NCBI GenBank assembly: GCA_963977945.1
Contig: CAXBQO010000006.1
Coordinates: 1 to 23,946 of the forward strand
DNA length: 23,946 nucleotides
DNA from: CALMJB01 sp963977945
GTDB taxonomy: Bacteria; Actinomycetota; Actinomycetes; Nanopelagicales; Nanopelagicaceae
Direction: 5' to 3'
Positions 5,707 to 13,786 of the stretch are shown here, piece by piece. The notes beneath the pieces were generated by a model. It was not told the DNA's origin. It was given only the letters and a program-made list of their open reading frames with translations, and made no database searches. The first letter of the stretch is position 1; the number at the start of each line of letters is the position of its first letter. The position numbers and the translations under genes are program-made.

Positions 5707-7881
5707 ATGTCTGCGATTACCTTTGCTGAAGAATTACGCTCAAGATCTGATGAAGATTTACAAAAACTAATTGCTGCCCGCGCAGATTTGATCTATCCGG
5801 TACCAAATGATTTTGCGAGTTTGGCCGCCCGAGCAAGTTCTATGCCCTCACTATTACGCGCAGTTGATGAATTAAATAAGTGGCAAATTCAAATCTTAGA
5901 AGCGGCAGCAGTACTTACTGAACCATTTAAATCTAGTGAGTTAGTTGAAATTACAGATTCATTGGCTAAGCAAGAGTTAGAAAGTCTTTGGCAAATTGGT
6001 TTACTTTATAAAGAGGGAAATTCCTTTCGAATTCCAACAAATTTGAGGCAATTACTCGGACCAGAGCCGGCAAACCTTGGACCATCTCTGTTAGACGATA
6101 AATTGCTGCGCAAATTGCCAGATTTAAATGAAGCACCTGCCGGCACTAAAGAAATTCTTGAAAAACTAACTTGGAACTCACCACGTGGTTCAATCTCCGA
6201 TATTTCAAAGGTATCCAAACCGCTTTCTTGGTTATTAGAAAATAATTATTTAATCAAGACCGGTGAAAAAACTGTTGCTCTTCCGAGAGAAATTGGATTA
6301 AAACTGCGTGGCGGTAAGGCACATCGGTCACTAGAAAAGATTCCAACTGAAATTAATTGTAAAACCGCGGTGGCTCAGAAAATTATTGATCAATCTGCGA
6401 TTGCCAATATTTCAACTGTACTGCGCTGGGTGGAAGAACTTCTTCATCATCTATCAGATCAACCAGCGACCGCATTACGAACTGGTGGAATCGGTATACG
6501 AGATTTGAAACGAATTAGCGAACATATTGGCGAGAGCGAGGAAATTGCTGCTTTTGTTTGCGAAATCAGTTATTTAGCAGGCTTAGTTGTTGTAGATGTG
6601 GATGAAAAGATTTTGCCAACAAGTGCTTTTGATTTATGGCTAACAAAAAATGATGAAGATAAATGGTATGCCTTAGTTTCGACTTGGATAGAGAGTGCCA
6701 GAAACTTAAATTGGGTTCAAAATCAAGAAGATAAAAAACTTGTACCACTAGGTTCTGATTTAGAACATCCTGGAGTAGTACCAATCAAAAAAATCTTGGC
6801 AAAAATTTTACAAAATGAAAAACCATTTAATATTACCGATAATTCACTTGCCCAAAATATTGAATGGCATATTCCAAAACGAGCAAACAAAAATATTCTG
6901 TCAGCCATTATCAGAGAGCTGGAATGGTTAGGAATAACTGGTCAAAACCAAATATCAACTTTTGGTAAAAACTTTTTCGCAAGAAGTGATGATCTACAAG
7001 TTCTTAGCGCGCTTCCAAAACCAGTTGATCATTTTCTAATACAAGCAGATAACACCGCCGTAGCTCCTGGACCACTCTTACCTGAACTAAGTGCAAAAAT
7101 CGGACAGATTGCAGATATCGCCAGTAAAGGCGCAGCTACAGTTTTTAAATTTTCAGAAAGTTCAATTCGTCGTGGACTCGACCATGGTCAAACTGGCAGC
7201 GCAATCCTTGATTTTCTAAAAAAGCACTCTAAGACTGCGGTGCCACAACCACTTGAGTATTTAATTAACGATGTATCCAAACGTCATGGTCGTTTAAGAA
7301 TTGGGTCAACTCATTCATATCTACGCTGCGAAGACGAGAGTCTGATTCAACAGATATTGCACGACAACAGGTGCGAGCATTTACGATTGCGAAAAATCGC
7401 CCCGCAAGTTTTAGTAAGTGATTATGAAACTATCGATTTATTAAATGAATTACGAGAATTTGGGTATTTACCTGCGAGCGAGAATTCCAGCGGCGTAATC
7501 CTTAATGAACCAAAAACTTTAAGAGCAAAATCTCGACCAAGACCGCCAAAAGCTATCTCCGAGTTCAATTCACCAAATCAAACTGTAATTAACACCGCTA
7601 TTAAATCAATTCGCACCGGCGAACGAAGTAAAAAATCAATTACTCCTGCTCCAAGCACAAGTGCAAATGAAACGCTATCGATACTGCAACAACATATTCA
7701 AAATAATTCCACATTAATAATTAGCTACGCTGATACAAACGGCGGTTTAGTTACAAAAATGATTGATCCTAAAAACATCGCACTTGGAACACTTCTTGCG
7801 GTAGATCACTCCACCGAACAACCAATTCAATTCAAAATATCTCGCATAGTTGGCGTATCCCCCGCCGAAGTAGTGCATTAA
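5707..7881 (+). CDS. Helicase-associated (XPB/Ssl2 N-terminal-like) protein with WYL-like C-terminus
   Basis: This 724-residue protein matches the actinobacterial helicase-associated family that accompanies XPB, such as the large gene next to ercc3 in mycobacteria. The N-terminal 430 residues are mostly helical and look like winged-helix repeats. Residues about 440-555 form the Helicase_C_3/XPB N-terminal-like module (LIQADNTAVAPGPLLPEL, then AVPQPLEYLINDVSKRHGRL). A low-complexity basic linker follows. Residues about 655-722 resemble a WYL-type small-ligand or nucleic-acid-binding fold (LIISYADTNGG, PKNIALG, FKISRIVGV). There are no Walker motifs, so it is not itself a helicase. The M20 gene and XPB follow at 14 and 7 bases, so the three are probably one operon. 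A DNA repair partner role for XPB is inferred from the neighbourhood. Confidence 0.82.
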   Translation: MSAITFAEELRSRSDEDLQKLIAARADLIYPVPNDFASLAARASSMPSLLRAVDELNKWQIQILEAAAVLTEPFKSSELVEITDSLAKQELESLWQIGLLYKEGNSFRIPTNLRQLLGPEPANLGPSLLDDKLLRKLPDLNEAPAGTKEILEKLTWNSPRGSISDISKVSKPLSWLLENNYLIKTGEKTVALPREIGLKLRGGKAHRSLEKIPTEINCKTAVAQKIIDQSAIANISTVLRWVEELLHHLSDQPATALRTGGIGIRDLKRISEHIGESEEIAAFVCEISYLAGLVVVDVDEKILPTSAFDLWLTKNDEDKWYALVSTWIESARNLNWVQNQEDKKLVPLGSDLEHPGVVPIKKILAKILQNEKPFNITDNSLAQNIEWHIPKRANKNILSAIIRELEWLGITGQNQISTFGKNFFARSDDLQVLSALPKPVDHFLIQADNTAVAPGPLLPELSAKIGQIADIASKGAATVFKFSESSIRRGLDHGQTGSAILDFLKKHSKTAVPQPLEYLINDVSKRHGRLRIGSTHSYLRCEDESLIQQILHDNRCEHLRLRKIAPQVLVSDYETIDLLNELREFGYLPASENSSGVILNEPKTLRAKSRPRPPKAISEFNSPNQTVINTAIKSIRTGERSKKSITPAPSTSANETLSILQQHIQNNSTLIISYADTNGGLVTKMIDPKNIALGTLLAVDHSTEQPIQFKISRIVGVSPAEVVH

Positions 7882-7895
7882 GGCAGAATACGACT

Positions 7896-8981
7896 ATGTT
7901 AAATAATTTTTTAACAGATTTAAAAAATTTAGTTGAATGCGAATCACCAACAGATGATTTAGTTGCTTGCCAAAAAGTTATCGAAACTGCTGCAAAAATT
8001 GTTGAAAATAGAACGCAAGTTTTGCCGGAAATTAAAAGTGTTGAAGGACGGCCAGTGCTTTGGTGGGGCGCTAAACAACCAACTACGGTGCTGCTTTGCC
8101 ATCTGGACACAGTTTGGCCAATCGGAAGTTTTAAACCGGTATGGCAGGAATCTGGTGATCAAATCTTTGGCCCCGGAATTTACGATATGAAGGCTGGATT
8201 TCTTCAAGCAGTTTATGCATTGGCAAACAGCAAAGAAATTAAAGATTTAACCCAAAAGGTAGCGCTCATCGCAACTTCAGATGAAGAAACCGGATCAGAA
8301 ACTTCTAAAAAATTAATTGCCGAAATTTCTAAAGTCGCCAAATATGTATTGGTATTTGAGGCTTCATATCAAGATGGTCAGGTAAAAACCGCTCGCAAAG
8401 GTACTTCGATGTACAAGATTAAAGTGATTGGAAAAGCTGCCCACGCAGGGCTAGAACCTGAAAATGGAATTAATGCCACAGTTGAAATCTCAAAGTTAAT
8501 AAATCAAATAATTCAATTGGCAGATAGCAAATCTGGCACAACTGTTGTGCCAACTGTGCTGCAATCTGGAACTACTACTAACACCGTGCCAGAAGTTGCC
8601 ACTCTAGATATTGACTGTAGATCTTTTGAGATGAAACAACTTCAACGAATTGACTCAGAAATTAGAAAATTGCAAAGCAGTTCTGCAAAAGTTGAAGTTT
8701 CCGGCGCAATAAATAGACCACCCTTAGAAGAGCAGAATTCAAAACAACTTTTTCAAATATTAAATAACAAATTAAAATCTGTCGGAAAATCCGAAGTTTT
8801 ATCTGCGGCAGTTGGCGGCGCTAGTGATGGAAATTTGGCTGCAGCTGCCGGCGCGCAAGTACTTGATGGACTCGGAGCTGTCGGTCACGGCGCACATGCA
8901 AAAACTGAACATATTTTAAAATCTAAAATCGAATCTCAAATCGAAATGGCAAAATTATTAATCCAAGAGTTATGCAAGTGA
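7896..8981 (+). CDS. M20 family metallopeptidase (CPG2-like)
   Basis: This 361-residue zinc-dependent hydrolase of the M20/ArgE/DapE/CPG2 superfamily has all expected metal ligands. They are H69 and D71 in LLCHLDTVW, the bridging D97 in GPGIYDMKAG, the general base E130 with ligand E131 in SDEETGSE, E155, and a histidine at about 334 in GHGAHAKTEH. H183 in GKAAHAGLEPENGINA lies in the lid/dimerisation domain (about 165-280), as in glutamate carboxypeptidase. No signal peptide is visible, so it is probably cytoplasmic. The substrate is likely a small N-acyl amino acid or a dipeptide. It is placed between the helicase-associated gene and XPB with gaps of 14 and 7 bases, which is unusual for a repair operon and suggests it was inserted into it. 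Confidence 0.88.
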   Translation: MLNNFLTDLKNLVECESPTDDLVACQKVIETAAKIVENRTQVLPEIKSVEGRPVLWWGAKQPTTVLLCHLDTVWPIGSFKPVWQESGDQIFGPGIYDMKAGFLQAVYALANSKEIKDLTQKVALIATSDEETGSETSKKLIAEISKVAKYVLVFEASYQDGQVKTARKGTSMYKIKVIGKAAHAGLEPENGINATVEISKLINQIIQLADSKSGTTVVPTVLQSGTTTNTVPEVATLDIDCRSFEMKQLQRIDSEIRKLQSSSAKVEVSGAINRPPLEEQNSKQLFQILNNKLKSVGKSEVLSAAVGGASDGNLAAAAGAQVLDGLGAVGHGAHAKTEHILKSKIESQIEMAKLLIQELCK

Positions 8982-8988
8982 ATTCAAA

Positions 8989-10632
8989 ATGAGCGATGGT
9001 CCATTAATCGTTCAAAGTGATAAAACACTTCTTTTAGATACCGATCATTTATTGTCCGACGAATGTCGCCGGGCTATCGCACCATTTGCTGAATTAGAAA
9101 AATCTCCAGAACATATTCACACATATCGACTTACTTCTCTTGGGCTATGGAATGCACGCGCAGCTGGGCATGATGCTGAACAAGTTATAGATACATTACT
9201 TAAATACTCTCGTTACGCCGTGCCACATTCTTTACTTATAGATATTGCCGAGATCATGTCTCGTTACGGCAGATTGCGACTTGAATCCCATCCAGTACAT
9301 GGATTGATTTTGGTTTCAAATGATGCAGCGGTTTTAAAAGAAATAACTCGCGGGAAAAAAGTAGCTCCGATGCTGGGCATGCAATTAGATGATGAAACTA
9401 TTGTGGTTCATCCGGGGCAAAGAGGTTTTCTCAAACAAGCATTATTAAAAATGGGTTGGCCGGCTGAAGATTTTGCAGGTTACGTTGATGGCGAGAAACA
9501 TGAAATTTCTCTTAAGTTAGAGGGTTGGAAGCCTAGAAAATATCAAGAGTTAGCTGCGGAAGGATTTTGGCACGGTGGATCAGGAGTAGTTGTTTTGCCA
9601 TGTGGCGCTGGAAAAACAATTGTGGCAATTGCTGCGATGGCACATGCAAAAGCCACCACTTTAATTTTGGTAACTAATACCGTCGCCGCCAGACAATGGC
9701 GCGATGAATTAATTAAACGAACCAATCTGCATGAAGATGAAATTGGTGAGTATTCTGGAAGTAAAAAAGAAATCCGGCCAATAACAATTGCCACCTATCA
9801 AGTGCTAACTACCAAACGCAAAGGTGTCTACGCTCATTTAGAACTATTTGATGCAATCGATTGGGGTTTGATTGTTTATGACGAGGTGCATTTACTGCCA
9901 GCACCAATATTTAGATTTACCGCCGACATTCAATCGCGTCGCAGACTTGGTTTAACCGCAACATTAATTAGAGAAGATGGATTAGAAGGAGAAGTCTTTT
10001 CATTAATCGGTCCAAAACGTTTTGATGTACCTTGGAAAGAGATTGAAGCGCAGGGCTACATCGCGCCAGCAGATTGCATTGAAGTCAGAGTTAATCTGAC
10101 TGAAGCAGAACGTTTAAATTACGCCACCGCTGATTTAGAACACAAATATCGAACCTGCTGCACCACTCAAACCAAAAATCAAGTTGCAATTGATTTAGCT
10201 CGCAAACATTCCAATGATCAAGTTCTGGTAATTGGTCAATATATTGATCAATTAGATGCGCTCGCTGAGCAACTAAAAGTTCCAGTAATTAAAGGTGATA
10301 CTCCAATTAAAGAAAGAGAAGTTCTCTACAACCAATTTAGAACTGGCGAGATTAAATGTTTAATAGTTTCCAAAGTTGCAAACTTTTCCATTGATTTGCC
10401 AGATGCAACTATCGCCATTCAAGTTTCTGGCACATTTGGTTCAAGGCAAGAAGAGGCGCAAAGATTGGGAAGAGTTTTAAGACCAAAATCTGATGGTCGC
10501 AGCGCCAGGTTTTATACATTGGTTGCCCGTGACACTATTGATCAAGATTTTGCACAAAATCGCCAACGTTTCTTAGCCGAACAAGGTTATGCGTATCAAA
10601 TAATTGATGCCGATGAAATTTCTAAGAAATAG
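8989..10632 (+). CDS. DNA helicase XPB (ERCC3-like, superfamily 2)
   Basis: This 547-residue 3'-5' DNA helicase is of bacterial XPB type. The N-terminal domain (about 1-170) carries the Helicase_C_3/XPB-N module (YAVPHSLLIDIAEIMSRYGRL). The core has Walker A PCGAGKT at 204-210, DEVH at 298-301 and TAT at 323-325. The XPB-specific RED motif is at 328-330 (LIREDG). Motif V/VI is GTFGSRQEEAQRLGRVLRP at about 481-499. The length equals that of the mycobacterial enzyme. The proposed role is strand opening in nucleotide excision repair, but the physiological role in bacteria is not settled. It is the last gene of a three-gene unit. Its 3' end overlaps the convergent glutaredoxin gene by 11 bases, so the two messages meet with no room for a terminator. 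Confidence 0.93.
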   Translation: MSDGPLIVQSDKTLLLDTDHLLSDECRRAIAPFAELEKSPEHIHTYRLTSLGLWNARAAGHDAEQVIDTLLKYSRYAVPHSLLIDIAEIMSRYGRLRLESHPVHGLILVSNDAAVLKEITRGKKVAPMLGMQLDDETIVVHPGQRGFLKQALLKMGWPAEDFAGYVDGEKHEISLKLEGWKPRKYQELAAEGFWHGGSGVVVLPCGAGKTIVAIAAMAHAKATTLILVTNTVAARQWRDELIKRTNLHEDEIGEYSGSKKEIRPITIATYQVLTTKRKGVYAHLELFDAIDWGLIVYDEVHLLPAPIFRFTADIQSRRRLGLTATLIREDGLEGEVFSLIGPKRFDVPWKEIEAQGYIAPADCIEVRVNLTEAERLNYATADLEHKYRTCCTTQTKNQVAIDLARKHSNDQVLVIGQYIDQLDALAEQLKVPVIKGDTPIKEREVLYNQFRTGEIKCLIVSKVANFSIDLPDATIAIQVSGTFGSRQEEAQRLGRVLRPKSDGRSARFYTLVARDTIDQDFAQNRQRFLAEQGYAYQIIDADEISKK

Positions 10633-10870
10633 CGCCAAACTCCTTTAAAAATCTGGCTTCATCTACTTTAAAAAAATCGTGGATATTTCCATCGATAAAA
10701 ATAACAGGAACCTGCTCAGAGTATTTTGCTATTAAATCCGCATCAGAATCTATATCTATAGTTTTTAATTCAAAATTATGAATTTTTCGAAATTCTTCTA
10801 GTTTTTCAATTGCTTTTTCACATAGGTGGCAACCAGATCTGGAATAAACCAAAACCTGTCGTTGTCTCAT
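10622..10870 (-). CDS. Glutaredoxin-like protein
   Basis: This 82-residue thioredoxin-fold protein has the N-terminal redox motif SGCHLC (C14 and C17) after a first strand (QVLVYSR). QVPVIFIDG follows, carrying the cis-proline typical of the fold. The C-terminal portion is a short helix. It belongs to the group of glutaredoxin-family (DUF836-like) small proteins that reduce disulfides or glutathione/mycothiol mixed disulfides; its partner is unknown. The start ATG overlaps the stop of the upstream 109-residue protein by 4 bases (ATGA), so they are translated together. The 3' end overlaps the convergent xpb gene. A glutaredoxin of this type also lies in the serB1-hemA region of mycobacteria, as I recall it. 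Confidence 0.83.
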   Translation of the reverse strand: MRQRQVLVYSRSGCHLCEKAIEKLEEFRKIHNFELKTIDIDSDADLIAKYSEQVPVIFIDGNIHDFFKVDEARFLKEFGAIS

Positions 10871-11196
10871 TTTCGCAATCGTCCATTTGTCATTAATCGA
10901 TCAACTAGTTCTTGCACCATCAAAGTGACATCACCTTTTGCTTTTGCCACATTTTCTTCAAATTTTTGTAGATATGTTGCGACAGTAGATTCTGCAACTG
11001 TGCCGATTAACGGACCATATTTTTTGGCTAAAAATTGTTCGGCAAATTTTCCTATGACTTTTGCTAATTCAGTTCTCGCTTGATTTAAATCTGGCTTGGG
11101 TGCTTTACCATCGATAATTTCCGCCGATGGATGTTCCCTGCTTACTCTTAAATATTTTTCCTTAATTATTGCTGATAATTCTTCATTCATTGTCAT
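10867..11196 (-). CDS. Uncharacterised small protein coupled to a glutaredoxin
   Basis: I do not recognise the family. The 109-residue product is soluble, has no signal peptide, membrane segment or cysteine, and is mostly helical. A mixed N-terminal part (EELSAIIKEKYLRVSREHPS) is followed by a Pro/Lys hinge (GKAPKPD). Two helices then run to the basic end (GKFAEQFLAKKYGPL, then ATYLQKFEENVAKA). Three starts are possible within 9 bases: TTG 11199, ATG 11196 and ATG 11190. I give the first ATG. The gene overlaps the glutaredoxin gene by 4 bases and is divergent from the secreted metalloprotease, with only about 30 bases between the two starts. Its role may be tied to the glutaredoxin, but this is only inference from coupling. 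Confidence 0.68.
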   Translation of the reverse strand: MTMNEELSAIIKEKYLRVSREHPSAEIIDGKAPKPDLNQARTELAKVIGKFAEQFLAKKYGPLIGTVAESTVATYLQKFEENVAKAKGDVTLMVQELVDRLMTNGRLRK

Positions 11197-11214
11197 CAAA
11201 TCATCTCAGACTGC

Positions 11215-11220
11215 TAGCGT
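11215..11220 (+). promoter_or_regulatory. -10 box deciding a GTG start for the secreted metalloprotease
   Basis: TAGCGT is followed by seven bases and then GTG 11228. A transcript starting at the GTG would be leaderless. The longer frame from ATG 11096 would place its start inside the divergent gene and upstream of this box. Confidence 0.45.
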
Positions 11221-11227
11221 TTGCGCC

Positions 11228-13627
11228 GTGCGAAGAGCAAAATCCCCATTATTAATTGTTGTATTTTCATTAATTTTAACTTTAGTCGCTCCGTTTAAAG
11301 CAAGCGCTTTAACACCAGAGTTAAAAGTCTCTCCCGCTGCATGGGGTTACACAATTGGAACTGGTAATTCCAGTGTTGAAAACAAAAATCCTGCACAAAA
11401 ATTAACCGGTTCGACACAATCAAATTTTTTTAATTTAGAACAAAAAAGTAGTTTTGTTGTTACTTACGACCAAGTTCCTAACGATGCCAAGGTTGCAATT
11501 CAGGCTGCTATTGATGTTTGGGCTGCAAACTTTGTGTCATCTGTGCCAATAAATGTTTCAGTTGCATGGGGTAAAGCCAGTGGTGTTGGAGTTTTGGCCG
11601 CCGCTACTCCAAAAAATAATTTTGCAAATTTCCCCGGTGCTCCAGATCGTAATCTTTTTTACCCTTCTGCCTTGGCAAATGCCTTAGCTGGAAAAGATTT
11701 AGATCCAAAAACAAATGAAATGGATATCAGAGTTACCAGCAATGCTCCTTGGTATTTAGGAACAGATGGAAATTGTCCAAGAACTCTTTACGATTTAATG
11801 TCGGTAATTTTGCACGAGATGGCACACGGACTCGGTTTTGTTTCAAATAATGTTTACGATCCATTTTTTGGATTTGGCCGTATTGATCAACCAACTCCAT
11901 TTGATGCATATGCGCAGTTAGCAGATGGCAGAAGATTGGCAGATCTTCCCAGCCCATCTAGAGAATTAGGAATTGCCCTCACCTCAAAACTTGTTTGGGC
12001 AGGTGACAATGGAACTAAGGCAAATAATGGAACCAGGCCATTGCTATACACGCCAAACCCATATGAAGGTGGCTCATCAATAAGTCACTTAGATGAAAAA
12101 ACTTTTTCAGCAAGTGGTGCCAATGCAACTATGACGCCAAATCTAGATTTCGGCGAAGTTTTTCATGAGCCAGGTTCAATATTGATTGGCATGTTTGATG
12201 ACATGCGACTTAAACCTCCAGCTGGCGTAACTGTTGCGGTGCCTCAAGTTCCACAAAATGTTAAAGCAATCACCGCAGATTCGGCTGCAATTATTGAATT
12301 CCTACCGCCAGTTAATGCACGTGGTGCAAATATTTCTGGTTATGTTGTAAAAAATTTAGTAACTAACGAAACTACTAATATCAAGGAAAGCCCCGCAGTT
12401 ATTCCAAATCTTAAAAATGGTACTAAATACAGTTTTTCAATTGCTGCAGTTAATGACCTTGGGGTTTCACCTTCGACCACCACTAATTCAATTACACCGA
12501 TGGCGCTGTGGCGTGAAACTGTGGTTGATCCAGCAGCCGATGCTAAATATCTTGCTACTGCAACCTTCGCAGGTCAACCAATCATTGCTTACAGCGATAG
12601 CAAAAATGGTGATTTGAAATTAGCTACGTGGAACGGCAAGAAATGGGTCATTACAACTGTCGATGGAAATGCCAGTGATAAAGGAAGAACTACAAATGAT
12701 GTTTCTGGAAATGTGGCAATTTGTACTGGTACTTCTGGAAAAACAAATCTGTTATTTCTAACTTATGCCGACTTAACAAATAAAGACCTTCGACTTGCTG
12801 AATACAACGGTAAAACTTGGAGTTACTCAGTTGTAGACGGAGATGGCGCAACGCTAAATGATTACAAAGATCCAATCAGAACTAGATCAAATGCCGATGT
12901 AAGTGTTTCAAGTGGATGTTCATATTCCGCAAATGGATTACAAATTTTTTATCGAGATGAAACTCAAGGAATAGTTTTGGGCGCGGTCAGAGATGGTAAA
13001 AATTGGCGATATGAAATAGTTGATGGCGATAAAGATACAAATGATCGCACTTTAGGCGATACCGCTTTTCATATGAAGGTGTTAACAAATGGTCGCACAG
13101 TTACTTTGGTTTATGACTCAGTTTTAAATATTGATCGAGATCGAAATCCAACCCGTGGTGAGATGAGAGTGGCAACTCGCAACACGATTTATCCAGAAGA
13201 TTGGGTGTACACCACTATCGATACACCAGATAACGGCATTCAAGTTACTGGTTTTGATGTAGCTGCAAACATAACTACAAAAGGAGTAAATGCTGGTTGG
13301 TTTACCGCAACTGGAATTTCACTGCCAAATCCAAATGGAATTAGATTTCGCGCCTTAAAAGAGGGAACAAATGTTTCGGCAAGTTTTGATCCTGCCAAAA
13401 TGCCAAATTTTGCTGGCGCCCCCGCCTCACCAATTGCGATAGATAACACTTCGCTGTTATTTGGCTGTCAAAAGAGATTATGCATGTTAAATAAATTTGA
13501 TCAGGTAATAAAACTTGTCACCGACCAAACAATTACCGACAACTCTCGGACTGATTGGTTAACAATTGGAAAGACCAGATACGCCGTGATTGGCGCATCT
13601 GGTCAATTAAAAATATTTAAGCCCTAA
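11228..13627 (+). CDS. Secreted zinc-metalloprotease-like protein with FnIII domain and propeller repeats
   Basis: This is a 799-residue exported protein from GTG 11228. The frame is open to ATG 11096, but only the GTG puts a clean signal peptide at the N-terminus: MRRAKSPLL, a hydrophobic core, then FKASA with cleavage near A27. The catalytic helix is HEMAHGLGF (H196, E197, H200). S206 stands where metzincins have their third zinc ligand. A later SHLD (H287) and a Met-turn-like NATMTP (M302) resemble the conserved tail of secreted HExxHG enzymes, so H287 may be the third ligand. An FnIII domain follows at about 339-424. After that come about four repeats with the pattern L-x-L-A-x-x-NGK-x-W-x-x-x-x-VDGD near residues 463, 521, 582 and 646, spaced about 60 residues apart, as in a beta-propeller. 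It is probably a surface or secreted protease for external protein; the substrate is unknown. Confidence 0.78.
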   Translation: MRRAKSPLLIVVFSLILTLVAPFKASALTPELKVSPAAWGYTIGTGNSSVENKNPAQKLTGSTQSNFFNLEQKSSFVVTYDQVPNDAKVAIQAAIDVWAANFVSSVPINVSVAWGKASGVGVLAAATPKNNFANFPGAPDRNLFYPSALANALAGKDLDPKTNEMDIRVTSNAPWYLGTDGNCPRTLYDLMSVILHEMAHGLGFVSNNVYDPFFGFGRIDQPTPFDAYAQLADGRRLADLPSPSRELGIALTSKLVWAGDNGTKANNGTRPLLYTPNPYEGGSSISHLDEKTFSASGANATMTPNLDFGEVFHEPGSILIGMFDDMRLKPPAGVTVAVPQVPQNVKAITADSAAIIEFLPPVNARGANISGYVVKNLVTNETTNIKESPAVIPNLKNGTKYSFSIAAVNDLGVSPSTTTNSITPMALWRETVVDPAADAKYLATATFAGQPIIAYSDSKNGDLKLATWNGKKWVITTVDGNASDKGRTTNDVSGNVAICTGTSGKTNLLFLTYADLTNKDLRLAEYNGKTWSYSVVDGDGATLNDYKDPIRTRSNADVSVSSGCSYSANGLQIFYRDETQGIVLGAVRDGKNWRYEIVDGDKDTNDRTLGDTAFHMKVLTNGRTVTLVYDSVLNIDRDRNPTRGEMRVATRNTIYPEDWVYTTIDTPDNGIQVTGFDVAANITTKGVNAGWFTATGISLPNPNGIRFRALKEGTNVSASFDPAKMPNFAGAPASPIAIDNTSLLFGCQKRLCMLNKFDQVIKLVTDQTITDNSRTDWLTIGKTRYAVIGASGQLKIFKP

Positions 13628-13650
13628 CTTATTTAAATTATTTACTTTTA

Positions 13651-13749
13651 CTACTTAGCCTGGCGGCGTTGAATACGGGTGCGCTTCAAAAGCTTTTTGT
13701 GCTTTTTCTTAGCCATGCGCTTGCGACGCTTCTTAATGACTGAGCCCAT
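13651..13749 (-). CDS. Small ribosomal protein bS22 (AURKAIP1/COX24-like)
   Basis: This gene is too short for most gene finders. ATG 13749 to TAG 13651 encodes 32 residues, MGSVIKKRRKRMAKKKHKK at the start and ending TRIQRRQAK. More than half of them are lysine or arginine. This is the actinobacterial bS22 sequence, the extra small-subunit ribosomal protein first seen in mycobacterial ribosome structures and related to the mitochondrial AURKAIP1/COX24 domain. GGAGAA ends 4 bases before the ATG, a strong ribosome binding site. The gene lies near proC, as in mycobacteria, where Rv0500B follows proC. It faces the 3' end of the metalloprotease gene across 23 bases. Near-identity to other actinobacterial copies makes the call firm. 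Confidence 0.93.
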   Translation of the reverse strand: MGSVIKKRRKRMAKKKHKKLLKRTRIQRRQAK

Positions 13750-13752
13750 TGC

Positions 13753-13775
13753 TTCTCCTATTCTGTTTGAAACTA
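13753..13775 (-). promoter_or_regulatory. Ribosome binding site and candidate -10 box of bS22
   Basis: GGAGAA (13758-13753 on the minus strand) is a clear Shine-Dalgarno site. TAGTTT at 13775-13770 could be a -10 box giving a leader of about 14 bases that contains it. This would let bS22 be made independently of the genes upstream. The ribosome binding site is firm; the promoter is tentative. Confidence 0.45.
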
Positions 13776-13786
13776 TTTGAAGTTTA

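Noticed and set aside
11096..11227. Upstream extension of the metalloprotease frame to ATG 11096
   Set aside because: It overlaps the divergent gene's coding region and would bury the signal peptide 44 residues in. GTG 11228 has a promoter box and a clean signal.
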